Assembly: GCF_958295425.1 (NCBI RefSeq)
Contig: NC_081141.1
Span: 18,409,680-18,473,679 of the forward strand
DNA from: Solea solea
Lineage: Eukaryota > Chordata > Actinopteri > Pleuronectiformes > Soleidae
Direction: 5' to 3'
Length of the DNA: 64,000 nucleotides
Shown here piece by piece: positions 35,901 through 50,000 of this stretch (position 1 is the first letter of the stretch; each line of letters opens with the position of its first letter). The position numbers were made by a program, and so were the translations under genes. The notes below the pieces were generated by a model, which worked only from the letters and a program-made list of their open reading frames with translations, did not search any database and had not been told where the DNA came from.

Positions 35901-38025
35901 ACTAGGGCTGGATTACACTCTCTGTGGTAAGCGTCCTCGGAGAGCCACTTTGTATTTCTGCATGTACAAGTGGGCAGTTCTGTTCATACTCAAACAAAAG
36001 TCTGCATCAATCTAGAATTCCACACATGCACACTCTCATATTCTGTTCCAGTAGTGGCAAATTCTCACCAGGAAGTTGCTCTCATTTTTTATGCCTTATG
36101 CCTTCTTTGAATGCTGAATTGAGCATGTGTCGGCACTGCCGGACTTGTTTATAGAAATTTAGGCAAGTCTCCATGGTTACCTTCTTCTTCAAAAGGGCGA
36201 GTGACAACATTTATGTCACACAGACCCTGGCTGATGTCTGTGAACATGTGGACCCGGTGCTTAGGCGTTATTATTTTTTTTGTTTTATTAGTAATTGTGA
36301 AGTAATTTTACTTCATTTCTCTCTGATTGTGTCAAAGGACTTGCAAAAATATCTGAATGAAAAAATTTTATATGAATTCTTTGACTGCTCCAAATAGCTC
36401 ATTCTCAGTCAGGATGATATGATAGTGGTTCTAAGGACTCTGAGTGAGAATCTGTCGGAGACGTCTGATGATGTTTCATCCCCGAGCATCCCTCCCATCA
36501 CTTACCCCTCTGACTCCACATCAAACAAAGAGCCGCAGGGAACTAGTGGAACAGCCGACAGTAAGGAGATGTGGTTGTGTTTTTGTGTACATTTTCGACC
36601 AGTGTAACTAAATCACAGTGTAATATTAAACCTGTTCTTGGTGTTGCAGAGAATACAGTGGTGACAGCTGCTATTGTGGAGACTCGAATGAACAACAAGC
36701 TGAAGAGCACGCTCAAATTGGACTTTAAGTTTGATTCCATGACGCTGGTCGTGTACAGCCCCAATGTGAATGTGGTAATGCAAGAAAACACAGACATTCA
36801 GAAGGTCAAGCACAATCTTCATTTTTCAAGGCTTGTTTGTCTAACACAGACACTTTTTGTTGTTGTGCAGATTCTGGATGCTGTGCTGGACTCGCACAAT
36901 GAGCAGCTGAAGCTGGCAGAATTTACTTTGTGTTCTATGTCCACCTCGGTCCACATGTTCTCCGACAGCTCCATGACAGCCTCAGTCCAACTCGCAACCT
37001 GCCTTCTTGATGACAAGAGACCGAAAATCAACATGGTCACGCCAAGGTACATGATACACCCCTCTCTTTACTTAAACACCTTTGGACTACATGTGGCAGC
37101 AGACCTTTGTTCGATCTCCTCTCCCTTTTTAAATGTATCATTCCTCTTCCTTCTCCTATAAATAGAATGTAGCCATTTTCCTTGTCTGTCATGATTTGCA
37201 GCTTTTGTAGTACTATTTTTTGACGTTACAAGAAATCTGAAAATGAGGTGAGAGAAAGTAAACAAAATGAATCAACAAAAGATTAACAATTATTTAAAAA
37301 TGCAAAAATTAATGCTCATCACCACTTAAATAATAATTTACTCTAAATCCATCCTTTACTATTTGAGTTATGCTGTTTACAGACAAAAGAAAGACAAGAC
37401 ATGCCGTAGAAACATAATAATTGGCAGATGTAACAATGATACTTAAAAAATATATAAATAATAAATAAATAACATCATGGAAGGCAAATTATATGTATAT
37501 GTAGTCAATTTAAAAAAAATAAACAGTTTTAACATTAGAGTATTTTTAGAGTGAGAAAGTTCCCTGTGGCTCTTTGTTTGACGTCTCTGATAGATTCTCT
37601 AGTAGACCTCACCATTTACTCTTCCATAAACAACACTTTCATGCTCTCTCCCAGGATGGTGGCTATGCATCCAGGTGCAGAAGAGAATATGATGGTGGAG
37701 GTGAATTATCGACAAGGACGTGAAGGCACCACTTTGGATACAGTGGTGCAGGATGTGTACGTGTGTGCCAGCATGGAGTTCCTGCTCACTGTGGCAGATA
37801 TCTTCCTCAAGGCCTCCCAGCAGGGATTTGGTCAAGTGCCACAACAGAAGAGCAGCAGTGGGGCGGGAGATAAAAAGACTACAGCTAAAGGGTCCAGTAA
37901 GTTAACTGTAACACTTTAAGACAATATATTCTGATACAACTTGAAGATACAAGGCTGCTACCTTGTGGTAAAATATGCACCACAAATTAGGTAGTCATAG
38001 GAAAAAATATATATATATACATATA

Positions 38026-38059
<34 letters not shown>

Positions 38060-41000
38060 CAATGCAATTATTGATAAATGATTTTTTTCAGTGTGTCTTT
38101 TTAATATAGACACAAATAGTCACCTTTACTGATTATCATCAAAAAATAATCTAATATTCATGCCCGTCCCTACTTAATACCGTGAATTATTACTTGAAAT
38201 TATAAAAGTAGCGTTACTAAGAAAATGAGGAAATTGTCAAGTTGGACACCATGTTGTCACATGGTCTGAGCTGATGTTTTTTCTGAGCTGATGTTTTTTC
38301 TGTGATACTCTCTGTTGCCATCAGCTCCAGCTCCAACACCAGTGGCAAAGACAGAGATGAATGTGACAGTGCGTAACCCGGAGATCGTGTTTGTGGCGGA
38401 CCTGACACGGGCCGACGCCCCGGCCCTCGTGATGACTACTCATTGTGAACTACTAATGAAAAGTAGTGCAGAGGGATCAAAAATGACTGCTCTCATCAGT
38501 GACCTCAAGGTTTGTTTTGTCACTACAACTTCACCACATGATGGAAAAATGTTGATTTTATAATTCTGTAAAGCACCTAGTATTGCTTCTGTATGAGACT
38601 GTGCTATTTTAAAAAAGATATTTGACTTGCTTAAATCATTTGTGTTTGTTTGGATAATGGTTGTTCTTGTAGGTGGTGGCTTGTCCTTTCTTGAGAGAAA
38701 AGAGGAAAAACAATGTGACCACAGTGCTGCTGCCGTGTCAGGTGTTCTTCCAGAGTACTCAGCCCCCAAACTCCCCTCAGGCTATGGAGGTGTCCATCAA
38801 TGCTCTCACATTGAAGGTAGGTATAATATTGTGCAGTTGACAGATGAAAAAAACACACGGATAGATAAACAGACGTTCCTTGAATTAATAAAGGGATCAT
38901 TCAATTTGGGAGTGGTTTAGCCACTCGGCTTTCAACTAGAGGGTCGAGGGTTATTCAGATTCTCGGTCAACATGCAAAGGTGCCCCTGGGCAAGTCACTT
39001 AACCCCAAATTGCTCCTGGCAGCTGTACTGGCAGCATGTGAATAGTGATTCACACATAGGTGTGCTGTATGAATGTGAGATTTTGGACAGTGACATTCAT
39101 CTTTGAACTAAGATCTTGTGGGCTGAACAGTATTATGTCCTTTACCTTACTGTGCACAGGTATCTCCAATCATCATCAACACAGTAATCACCATCCAGTC
39201 AGCTCTGACTCCCACAGCAGAAACCCCAGAGGAGCTGGACTCTCCAGTCCCGATTGATCTGTGGGAGATACGGGACTGGAGGGGCCTCAAACTCTGGTTT
39301 CTAGAAGAGGAGAAGGATGAAGACACAAAGTCACTGACCCCACTGATACCACAAGGAGAGTCATTACAGGTATTTAACAACAATATACACTATTCGTTTT
39401 TGTACTATTATGTAGTAACCCATATATCACAAAACCTTGATCACTTCTACAGAGATATTATACTCTGTACACTGAAAAAAAGGTTTTTCAGTTTGATATG
39501 TAAGATCATGGCGTATGTCATTTCAATGGATATCTATCGATGCAGGTGGCCATCAAGTCTATCTGTCTAACTCTGGAAGCAGGTGTGGGCCATCGCACTG
39601 TCCCCATGCTTCTGGCCAAGTCTTCCTTCCAAGGAGATGTGAAAAACTGGTCCACACTCATTAACTTGCACAGCAAGCTTGACATGGAGGTAATACACAC
39701 ATACACACACACACAGCTGTATAAACTGTAGTAGATGGGTTACTTCCCGACCGTAATCCCACACTAAATTTTATACAATATAACTAATAATCTTCAGTCA
39801 CATGTCAGATTTCAGTCCGATTTTCGCCATTTGTCAGATACTGCTATAGGTTGTTAATGTGACATTGTGTTTTACCCTAAGGTTCATTATTACAATGAGA
39901 TAATGGGAGTGTGGGAACCACTGCTGGAGCCCTTAGAGGATGAGACAGGAGACAGATTCAGACCATGGACACTTGAACTGAAGGTACACACACACACAGA
40001 GGTTTGCACAGTCATTTTAGCTAGTGTTTCTAAATTGTTAAAATGAATCTATTTATCTATCATATAACCAGATGAAGAAGAAGCCAGTGGAGGGCATGTA
40101 TTTGTCAGATGAAGTGGATTATAATGTCCCAGACTATAAGACTGTAATCACCATCAGCAGTAAAGACCAGCTCAACATCACGCTCTCCAAGTGTGGACTG
40201 GCGATGCTGAGTAACCTGGGCACGGTAAGAGCGCAGCTCATTTGGACACAGAGTTTGGTTTTGAGCATTCCTCTGTGATATATACTGTACATGTTCTTGC
40301 TGTTCTTCAGGCATTTGCAGAAGCCGCCCAACAGACATCCGAGTGCTTTCAGAAGGACGAAGCTCCCTTTGTGGTGATAAACTGCCTCGGTGTGCCAGTT
40401 TCAGTCCAGCACAGTGAGATGTTTTGTCCCATCACCAAACAGAGTACTAACTGCACTGTAAAGCTTGAGGATGGTGAAACCCTGGGGATGGACTATTCTA
40501 CAACAACAGATGACCAGTTCTCAGCCATGATCTCCTTGAGTGGGAAGGACTTCTATATAAAGCCCAGTAAGTCAATATGTGTATATATATTTGGCTTCTG
40601 TAGTTGGCATGCTTCCGAATCATCTTTTGTAGTGTTAAAAAAAATTCATCATTACTTCACTACCTCACAGTCAAAAACCATTTGCCTTGCTTTGCACCTA
40701 CAAACACACACATTGAAGAAGACTGGTGTAGTGACTCCCACCTGATCAGGACTCCCAGTCAGTCAAGTGAAAAATAGTCCACATTTTTGTGAAAAAGCAG
40801 TTCAAATTATATCACCATATTCTATTATGCTATTGCAATAACTATTTGTGATGATATTTCACAGAATTTTTCTGTATTGATATGGTACAATATAGTTCAC
40901 AATAAAAATATATTTATTAGGATGAATCTATGAATTAAAAAAGCATAGAGAAATAATACATTATTATAGTTATGTATATTACAGTTAACTATATTATGTG

Positions 41001-44000
41001 TTGGGCTGCCTAAAATTGACTGGAGGGCCGGAGGTTTGAGACTGCTGCTACAGCAGCTACTGACCACACTTGACTGCCAACATAGAATCTATTAATGCAA
41101 ACTGGGCAGGCAGCTTGACATTGCGGCAGGGTTAGGTATTGATTTAAATGTTTGAATGCGCTATCAATACTGATTTGTAAACAATACTTTTTTCAATATC
41201 AATTGAATTCTGAATGAATGAAATCCTTTTAACAGACCAATTACATTACACAATATGATACAATTATTTCATTTTAGCTGGCCTGGTTTTGCAGTAGATT
41301 ATTTTGTGCTCCTAAGATCTTTTAGACAGACCTTTTGTTCATTAAACCAGCCTCTCAGAACACACACACGTTAGGCCCTGTCTTTCCCTTCTTACCCTCT
41401 GCACACCTCAAGACAGACATTCATATGCACTGTTAGATGTTGTTCAAAAGGCGTGCTGCATACCTTTTGGCTTACTATATTGAATGACAACACATTTCTT
41501 GATATTAGGTGATAGGAGGTTTGATTGAATTTGTTGATAATGTTTTCTCTGACGATTGCCATAATCCAGCTCCCCTCTTATTTTTTTTGTTTTCATTTCA
41601 TCATCAGAACTGTCTAATGTAAGAATAATGTCAAATGAAATACTCAAAAAGCCTATGGTAATAGTCAAAAGCATATGGTGCACATATTATGCTCATTTTT
41701 TTTCTCTTCTGTCTCCAGCTCCACAGGGACACACCTCAGCCAGTATGATTCCCCTGATCAAAGTGGGCAGAGGGCTGTACAGTGTAACGCATCAAGAATC
41801 TGGAGTCACTTGTTTCCTGATCTGTCAGATTTACTCCGTGAAGGGCAGCAAGAACATAAAGATCCGTTCTCCTTTCCAGGTACTTTACTGATTTTCTTTG
41901 AGATTATTTGCTTCATCATTTTAATAATCCTATTGGTCTTATATTTATGGGTTGTACACATTTGCCTCTCCCTGCAAGGTCCACCAGTAAACGCTCCTTG
42001 ACTTTATACTATCATTCTAATCAAGTATTTATTCACGTCAATTAAGCAGATTGTTTTATAAGAAGCTGCAAATTCTGTGTATATCGTGATGACATGCTGT
42101 TTCCTCCAGATTGCACAAAATCAAACACTTATGATTCTGAAAGAAAATGATAATAGGCTACACTCTCAAGGTGTATATTTTTCCTCCCCTTTCATGCAGA
42201 TTGTCAATCATTTTACAATACCATTCAAAGTTTTGGAGGGATCACTGTGTCTAGGTACTGCTTTGCCAAATGAAGAGTTCTCTGTGCCTCTCGACTCATA
42301 CAGGTTTGTGTAAACACACAAACAAGCCTGAACATATGACATATCCTTGCATGCACATGTTTAAACAACTTTTTTTTTTTTTTTTACTGTTTCTGCAAAA
42401 CACACCTGCTTTACTGTCCCACTTACAACAAACTACACACTCCTTCACTTATGTCCACTGTCTGCTGCCCCTTTCAGGTCTGAGCTGAGCCTTCAGCCAA
42501 TAATTGAAGAGGGTGCTGACAATCAGGTTTCTCAGTTCGAGTGCTCCGAAGGCTTCAGTTACGAAGACGTCAGCAAAGAGCAGCCTGAGACCCTTCAGCA
42601 GACATGCCTTCGCAGTGGAAACCAGCATGGCAAGATAACAATCAACATTGTGCCAGAAAGGGATGATGTGGCATTCAAAGACACAGGAAATATTGAGAAT
42701 AACTTTGACGTGCCCTATGTGCTTCACCTTTGGCCCTCCATTCTGCTGCGTAACTTGCTGCCTTACCCCATCGCATATGAACTAAAGGTAGGATCAGAAT
42801 CACTATGCACATCTTTCAAAAGTGTATATATCTCATGCACCTTTTGTAACTTGTTCAGGAACTTATTCTTATTGATACTGATCATTTGCATTTGCATTAG
42901 CTTATTTATTTTTTTCCTTATGTATTTGTTGTCAACTCACCTAATGAAGGCATCACCTGCTGGAAGATAGGAATTTCCTGGAGGAATAAGCTGCATTTTA
43001 CCACAATGACACTATTGTAAACATATGCAAATAGTGCACAGTTTGTAGATGAGACTAAATATAATACTTCAAAGTCACTGTTGTACTCAGATAGTTTCTC
43101 TGTCTGCTGTTCAACAGAACAGTGACGTGTCTGCCCCTGAAGCTACTTTGAACGCAGGTCATTCTGCCCAACTTCACACCGCAGTCATCAACCAATCAAA
43201 ACTCGGTCTGCGATTGCTCAACTACTTTGCTCAGGACTGGTCTTCTGAGTACAGGTCTGACTTCATACTCTTTTATACTGACTTATTTACTCTCTGACCA
43301 TTATTGTCTTTGTATGTGTGTATGTAATTCTCTATAAATGATTATGTGATTCAGTCTCCAGAGTAACCAGGAAGAGATCACCTTCACTGTGTTCCAGTCT
43401 CTACGAGAGAATGATGAAGATTATTGTGAAGGGACGGAGATGAAAAAGGCTGAGTTAGATATAGCAGTGCATGTTAAGTATGACCTCGGACAGACAGTAA
43501 TTGCATTCCACTCCCCATATTGGATGGTGAACAAGACGGGCAGGTTACTGCAGTACGTCGCTGATGATATCCACCGTAAACACCCGCTGGACTATGACAT
43601 GCCCCTGCTCTTCTCTTTCAAACCTCGGTTCTTCCTGAAAAACAATAAGGTGAGGGGAAGGGATGTCTTACCCACGTACTGTATATAAAAAGTGGACATA
43701 GATGTCTTGTTGCAAAATGAACTTCTCTTGGGAAGCCTTCGGATTTACGGTGTAACAAGCATCATGTCAGAATTATTTTTGCAACCAGCAGTCTATGGTT
43801 TTACCACAAGTCTGAAGTTGTGTAAAATACATTTTAAAGAGACATTTCTTGTTCCCCCTTTAAATACATTTTCAAGCTGCCTGTTATTTAATTAACTCAA
43901 TTGCTCTAAAAGTGTAGAAGTAGTCACTTTTAAATTATTTTCTGTTTTTATTTGGACATGTATCATAACAGTGATTATACACATGAGAACTCATGGTGTA

Positions 44001-47000
44001 CCTTAAGTTGTCCTCTTTTCGTTGATTAATTACCTACCAAAAATAATTCTTACTGTTTATGACTTTTTCATCCTTCAGGTCCGCCTCATGATTTCCGACA
44101 GTGAAACCTCTGACGAGTTTTCCCTGGACACAGTTGGGAGCCATGGAGATGTGAAATGTAAAGGCAGATACAAAGACTACCTGGTAGGATTTTACCACAG
44201 ATGTTCACATTCAGACATAAACTATTTTATCTACATTTTACTTAAAACTATGGCAGGTTATGGAATTAAATTGTGTGATGTCTGTTTTGACCTCAGGTCG
44301 GTGTGAAGATTGATCCGAGCAGTTTCAGTCTGACCCGCATCGTGACCTTTGTGCCGTTTTACATGCTGGTCAACAGAACCAAGCACAGTGTTTTCATATG
44401 TGAGCAGGGGCAAGATAACTGGACTGAGGCACAACCAGAGCAGGTCAGAGCCAAACCAAAACAAATGTTGTCAATGTGTCTGTTGGACCGAAATGCTGTA
44501 TAAATTGTGGCAGCAGCCATTGATTAACACACAGGGGGGTAAGGTTTGTAAAATACTGATTTACTGGCTGTGTTACATTTACCAAAGTTTTTGTTTGATT
44601 CTGCATTTAGTCGTCAATTCCTTTCTGGCCTGAAAACGACACAAAGCGGCTAAAGATCAAAGTAGAAGGTTGTTTATCGCCTCCTCGGACTATTGACTTC
44701 ACCCGACCAGAGAACTGCCTGCTGCTGCGTCTAGACAACTCTGTGAGTAATCATGAACACAGGGACAATGTCTCTCTGTGTGTGTACATAAGAGATGTAT
44801 ATATTTTTTTCTTGTTCTGTCCTACTACAATCTATTGAATTAGATGATTGAAAATATATATTCTGGTGTTTTGTTTCCTGTTCGGCAGGTGGGTGGGATC
44901 ATTGTAGATGTGAACTTATCAGACCACTCGGCCACAATCCGATTCTCAGAATACCACGATGGTGCGGCCCCCTTCCTCATCATTAATCACACCAAAGACC
45001 AGACCCTTCAGTTTCATCAGAGGTGAGAGAACAGAAGGGCCAGTAAATAAGAAGTGAATAGACTCTTTAGTCAGCAATAAATGTATAATGAGTAGAGTGT
45101 AGTTTACAAAGCGACTCAGACTGGGAAGGTGAGAAGTGACCTGATATTGGTTCAACTCCTAGCAGACTGGACCGTTGCTGTATGTTATTCCCCTTCTGTC
45201 CTTCCCCACATGTACTGTCCTCACTGTTCTGAACAAGTTAAGGCACGATGCCACCAAAAAATATTGCTGAGGATAATTGAAGCTAGATTTAAGATATAAA
45301 AGCCCACCTTCTGTAGAAAAATGTATGAGCTTAAAGAGTTCTTGCATAACATTTCCCGCTGGTTAATCTCAAAATATGATTCTTTGGTGTACAGACTGCG
45401 TGTACATGTACTTTCAAAGTGCTCCAAGTGTCTGTTTGAATTGTGCTGGGAATGTACCTCACTCTCCTAAAGCTGAAGGAGTGCACCATCAACAGAAAAA
45501 CAGAAAATCTTATGCCATGCTATAGCTGTTGCTATCAATTCATTCATTACTTTATTTCCAGTGCATTCTTATTTATCTAACATTTTCAAGCTTTGATCAT
45601 ATTTCTCATTTCGTGAACCAGATTTTGAAAATGTTATCATTAAAGCATATTTGCATTTCTGTGATATGGCACTGTATTTTGCTAAGTTGTCTAATGACTT
45701 TTCTTTTCTTTTTTAGTTTATAATGACCAACAGTATTTGTTTTTTGCTGATAGCCGCTTATGTTTTTGTGTTGTGGGTCATGCAGCACCCGGACAGAAAC
45801 CTCGTGGGTGGCTGACGAGCTGCTCGACCTCTCCTTCTCACTGGAGGAGGACAGGTAGAAAGCTATGAAAAGGGGAAACTCTTCTGACACACTCTGAACT
45901 CAAGGGAGAGGAAGATAGGGAAATAAGAATGGGAGGGGTAAACAAACAAGAAGACTCACATCACTTATTTGTTTATTCATCTGTTGCACTTTTGGGTATT
46001 GAATGATCAGCAATGCAGCTGCAGGATTTTATCAGAACTGTGAAAAAGTAAAAGTAAGACGATGAAAATACACAGAGGTCACTACAACTGTGATTTAAGG
46101 TCTATATCACTGTATGAGCCTGAGATGCATAAGCCAGGTACCTTTTTTATTAAGATAAGAGTGACACCATGTGGTGGACTAAAGCATAACATGAACATTT
46201 CATTTGAGCAAAGCAGATAAAGTGCAACACTTGAATAATAAGTCTCTGGCTGATATTAACTTGTCACAGTCACTTGAGTGCAGAGTGTGGTCAGGTCAAG
46301 AGTGCAGGTGAAGACAAGCAGAAGAAGACTCCTTCTTCTCTAACTGTAATTTGTGTAATCTGCTCCTTGTCTTGCCAATTTCTAAACACTGCTTAGGCCT
46401 TGTCAAAAAAAATAATAATTGCACATTAGTGTGCAGTAATAACATTGTATTTGATGATTTGATGTACACTGATCTAGAATGTTGAGGATCATTGGATTTA
46501 GAGGAAAAGGAGCAGGTTAGACATCTGAACTCATTTATTGCTCTTTATTTGGTCTCCTTTCGAGTGTTTTTATCTTGTAGAAATACTAGTTTGGAATGCT
46601 GCTGACGGGATGGGATTCTGCCAAAGGAATCACACCTACTGCTTCTTCCTGTGGTTTTCTGTTGCATCGACTCCTGTTCTCTTATTTTTTCCATCTCCAT
46701 CCTTAGGTCATGGCTCCCTCACTCTTTCTCTTGCTTTTTTTCATGTTCTTACAGTGTGTCTGCTTTATCGTGTCGGAGACATTGCGAACAATCATATTCC
46801 AAAACTCCTGCAGGGGTATTGGGGACCTCTGGGTATTTGGCCATTGTTGTGTCTTATTTCTGTCTATTCATGGGAATTGTTTGTGTGCTCTATCGGACAG
46901 GTACTTTGGATTGGATTGGTTGTTTCTTGGTGGCTGGGCTCTGTTGTACTGTTATCCTGTCCATTTCTAATTATTTGCTCACTGTCATCTCAGTTGATTA

Positions 47001-50000
47001 TTATTTCTTGCTTTTTTTAGTACTTCCTGATATATATATGTTCCTGATATTAACAGTGTGGGTGGGTTTTCATGTGCATGTAGTTCTCAGACAACAACAG
47101 AACAGGACGAGCTGGAGCCTGGGAAAGCTGTGCACTACACCTGGGCTAAACCCACCGGCTCCCGAGAACTTTGCTGGAATTGTAACTCTTACAGTGGGGT
47201 GCTGAAGAGCGAGGAGGTACTCAGTATTACTTGTTATAGTTCATTTGTTATGTGGAAATGTGAATAAAAAAAAGACGCTGTCATGTTTGTTTGAACCATG
47301 TGCCCAATACTCTTTCTTTTTTTTTTTCCTTGTAGGACCTGCTTGAGGACATGGACAACAAGGGACAACTGTTTGTGTTGTCCTTTTATGAAGGTAAAGT
47401 ACAAAGAGCAGAGAAATACATTCTGTAATCAGACTTTACACAACCTTATTAAGACTAGAATGTATCTTCACAATTTCAACTTTGTTGTTGGTACAATGAA
47501 GAACAAGCAGTTGGCAGAAAGTGTTAAATCAGTATGGTTTGGATGTATTTGTTGATGGAAAGGACTCCAGCGTGTTTTGCTGTTCACCGAGGAGAAAAAT
47601 ATCTACAAGCTGCTCTGTGAGAGTGAGAAGGCTCAGCTGGCTGAACAGGAAATCATCCTGTCGCTGCAGAACATGGGCGTGTCGCTGGTCAACAGCAGCA
47701 TCGGCCAGGAGATCTCCTTTATTGGTATCACAAGGTAGATAACCAGCATATAAACATGTCCTAAACTGGTCACACCTGAACCCTGAAGCGCAGGTGGTCA
47801 TGGCAAATGTTAGAATGTATGTGTTAAAAATATAAATATATATAGTACTTGTGGGTGTTTTGTAAATTTCAAAAATCAACAAAAATCAAACAAACTGAAA
47901 TTATAATTTTTAAACAGAATTGTATTCAAATTGAATATATACTAGTGAATTAAATCAGAATTTGAAAAGTAGATGTTCACAAAGTCTGTATTCAGTGGTT
48001 GTTACTGTGTATAACAACTGGACCTTTTAATCATAAATTGTATAATAGCTGTGTAAACACGGATATAAACATAGTATGTGCACGGTTTTACATCCTGTCG
48101 TTTCTGTTTTCTGGTTGTAGCTCTGATGTGGTGTGGGAAGTAAAGCCTAAGAAAAAGAGGCGGTGGAAGACTTTGACCACTAAAGAAGTGGAGCTTTTGG
48201 AGAACAGCTTCAAACATTACATTGAATCTGGATCTTTGGACAATGCCATCATTGATCTGGAAAACAACTTCCAGGTAATTCTCTGAATATTCTTGATGAT
48301 GGAATTGTTGGAATTATAAGTACTTCCTTTCTTGTTCAGTTTTTTTTTTTTACCCTTTTTGGTTGCTAACTTATCCCAGGGTTCAGATCAAAGATAGGAT
48401 GAGGGTTCCACTAATATTTAATGGAAAAAGCATGGCAGGAAAAACATTCTGAAAGAGTAAAGAGCAATAGTAGCAGGAGCATTCTGATGTATGTTGTGTT
48501 GAAATTGGCAAAAAAAAAATGTAAGAGGACATGGCAACCAAAATATGACGGAAACAAGAAAAACAATAGTTGGGAATCGCTCACTCTGCATTCCTAGCTA
48601 AGTATTTGCTGGGTGAATGGTTAAAGGTTTTTGACTGGTGTCTCTCAGGTGTCCTTTACCCCCAAAGGCGTGGATATGCGGATGCTGCAGCCATGTAACG
48701 CCCCTCTCAGGAGGCACTTCCTGCCCGGCGTGAAGGTGGAGTATAGCGTCTCACCACGACAGAGTGCCTACCGAGTCCAGATCCATCGCATACAGGTGAA
48801 GAGAAGAGCAGTTTAGAATAAAAAAGAACGTTTGATTAGAAATTACAACTTCCCTGTTTACATGGACCTGTTTTGAGATGCACAGTTGTCCGATTGTCTG
48901 GAAATAGTAGCAGAAGAAGAAGCAGCTTCAATTTGTAGTGTATTGTAAGGTAAACACTGTTGGTTTTCCTAACCTTTTGACCTTCAACTTCAATCTTTTG
49001 TTTTATAATGGCACCTCCAGATCAGTTTTCTGCTCTTGTTTGCACATGTTTCTATCCATTTCCAGCAACGTCAAACAATTGTTTACCTGAACGCTGATTG
49101 AAATGACGCTTTGTCTAAAACACCCCTCATTAGCGGAATGAAACTTCTCTCTAAATTTAACTTACACATACATATCCATCCTTCCTCCTGCAGATCCAAA
49201 ATCAGCTGCCAGGAGCCATCTTCCCTTTTGTCTTTTACCCTGTGAAACTGCCAAAATCTATCACCATGGACTCAGGTTTGTTCATCTGTCTCATACATTA
49301 TGTTTAATTTAGCATTTTTTGTTTTTAAATTCAATTTTCTTGTCTGTCTTGCGATTTTATTTTGTTTTTTTCCTTCCAGAACCCAAACCTCTGACTGATA
49401 TCAGCATTGTTACCAGAGCAGCAGGGCACTCTGATATCTCTCGCATCAAGTAATTCTTCTCATTGCATTCCCCTCATGATTATTTACTTTTCCTTCCTGT
49501 AGCAGGGAAGACAGATTTTCATATTTTTTCTGTTCCTTAAAATCTCACTCTTGACTTTGCTATTTTTATAAGGTTGGGTCTATTAAAACTGTCTCTCCAC
49601 CTCTCTCTCCAGGTATTTCAAAGTGTTGATTCAAGAGATGGATCTGAAGCTTGATCTGGGTTTCCTGTATGCCATCCTGGACCTGTTCACCCCTGAGAAT
49701 GCCAGCTTCATAACTACAGAGCAAGAGGTCAGTTTCACACACTCATGCTCTCACGGTCAAGAAGCTCGTCGTTTGTTCAGAGTCATGCTTATTTGAGCTG
49801 GTTTTATTCCTGTAGGTGGAACTCTTCGACAAGGATATCGAGTATATCAAGACAGAACTCGAACACGCCTCTGCTACTGACACCTCTCCCATCAGCCTCT
49901 ATGAGTACTTTCACATTTCCCCAATCAAAGTATGTGAAAATGTTCAGTTTTGTAATTCTAGCAACAAAGTTCTTAAATGATCACACTGCTGTCTTCTTCA

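Noticed and set aside
46538..47205. Two long hydrophobic frames of 160 and 184 residues
   Set aside because: They lie in vps13a intron 55, in T-rich sequence, overlap in different frames, and the second runs through exon 56 in the wrong frame. No family is recognised.
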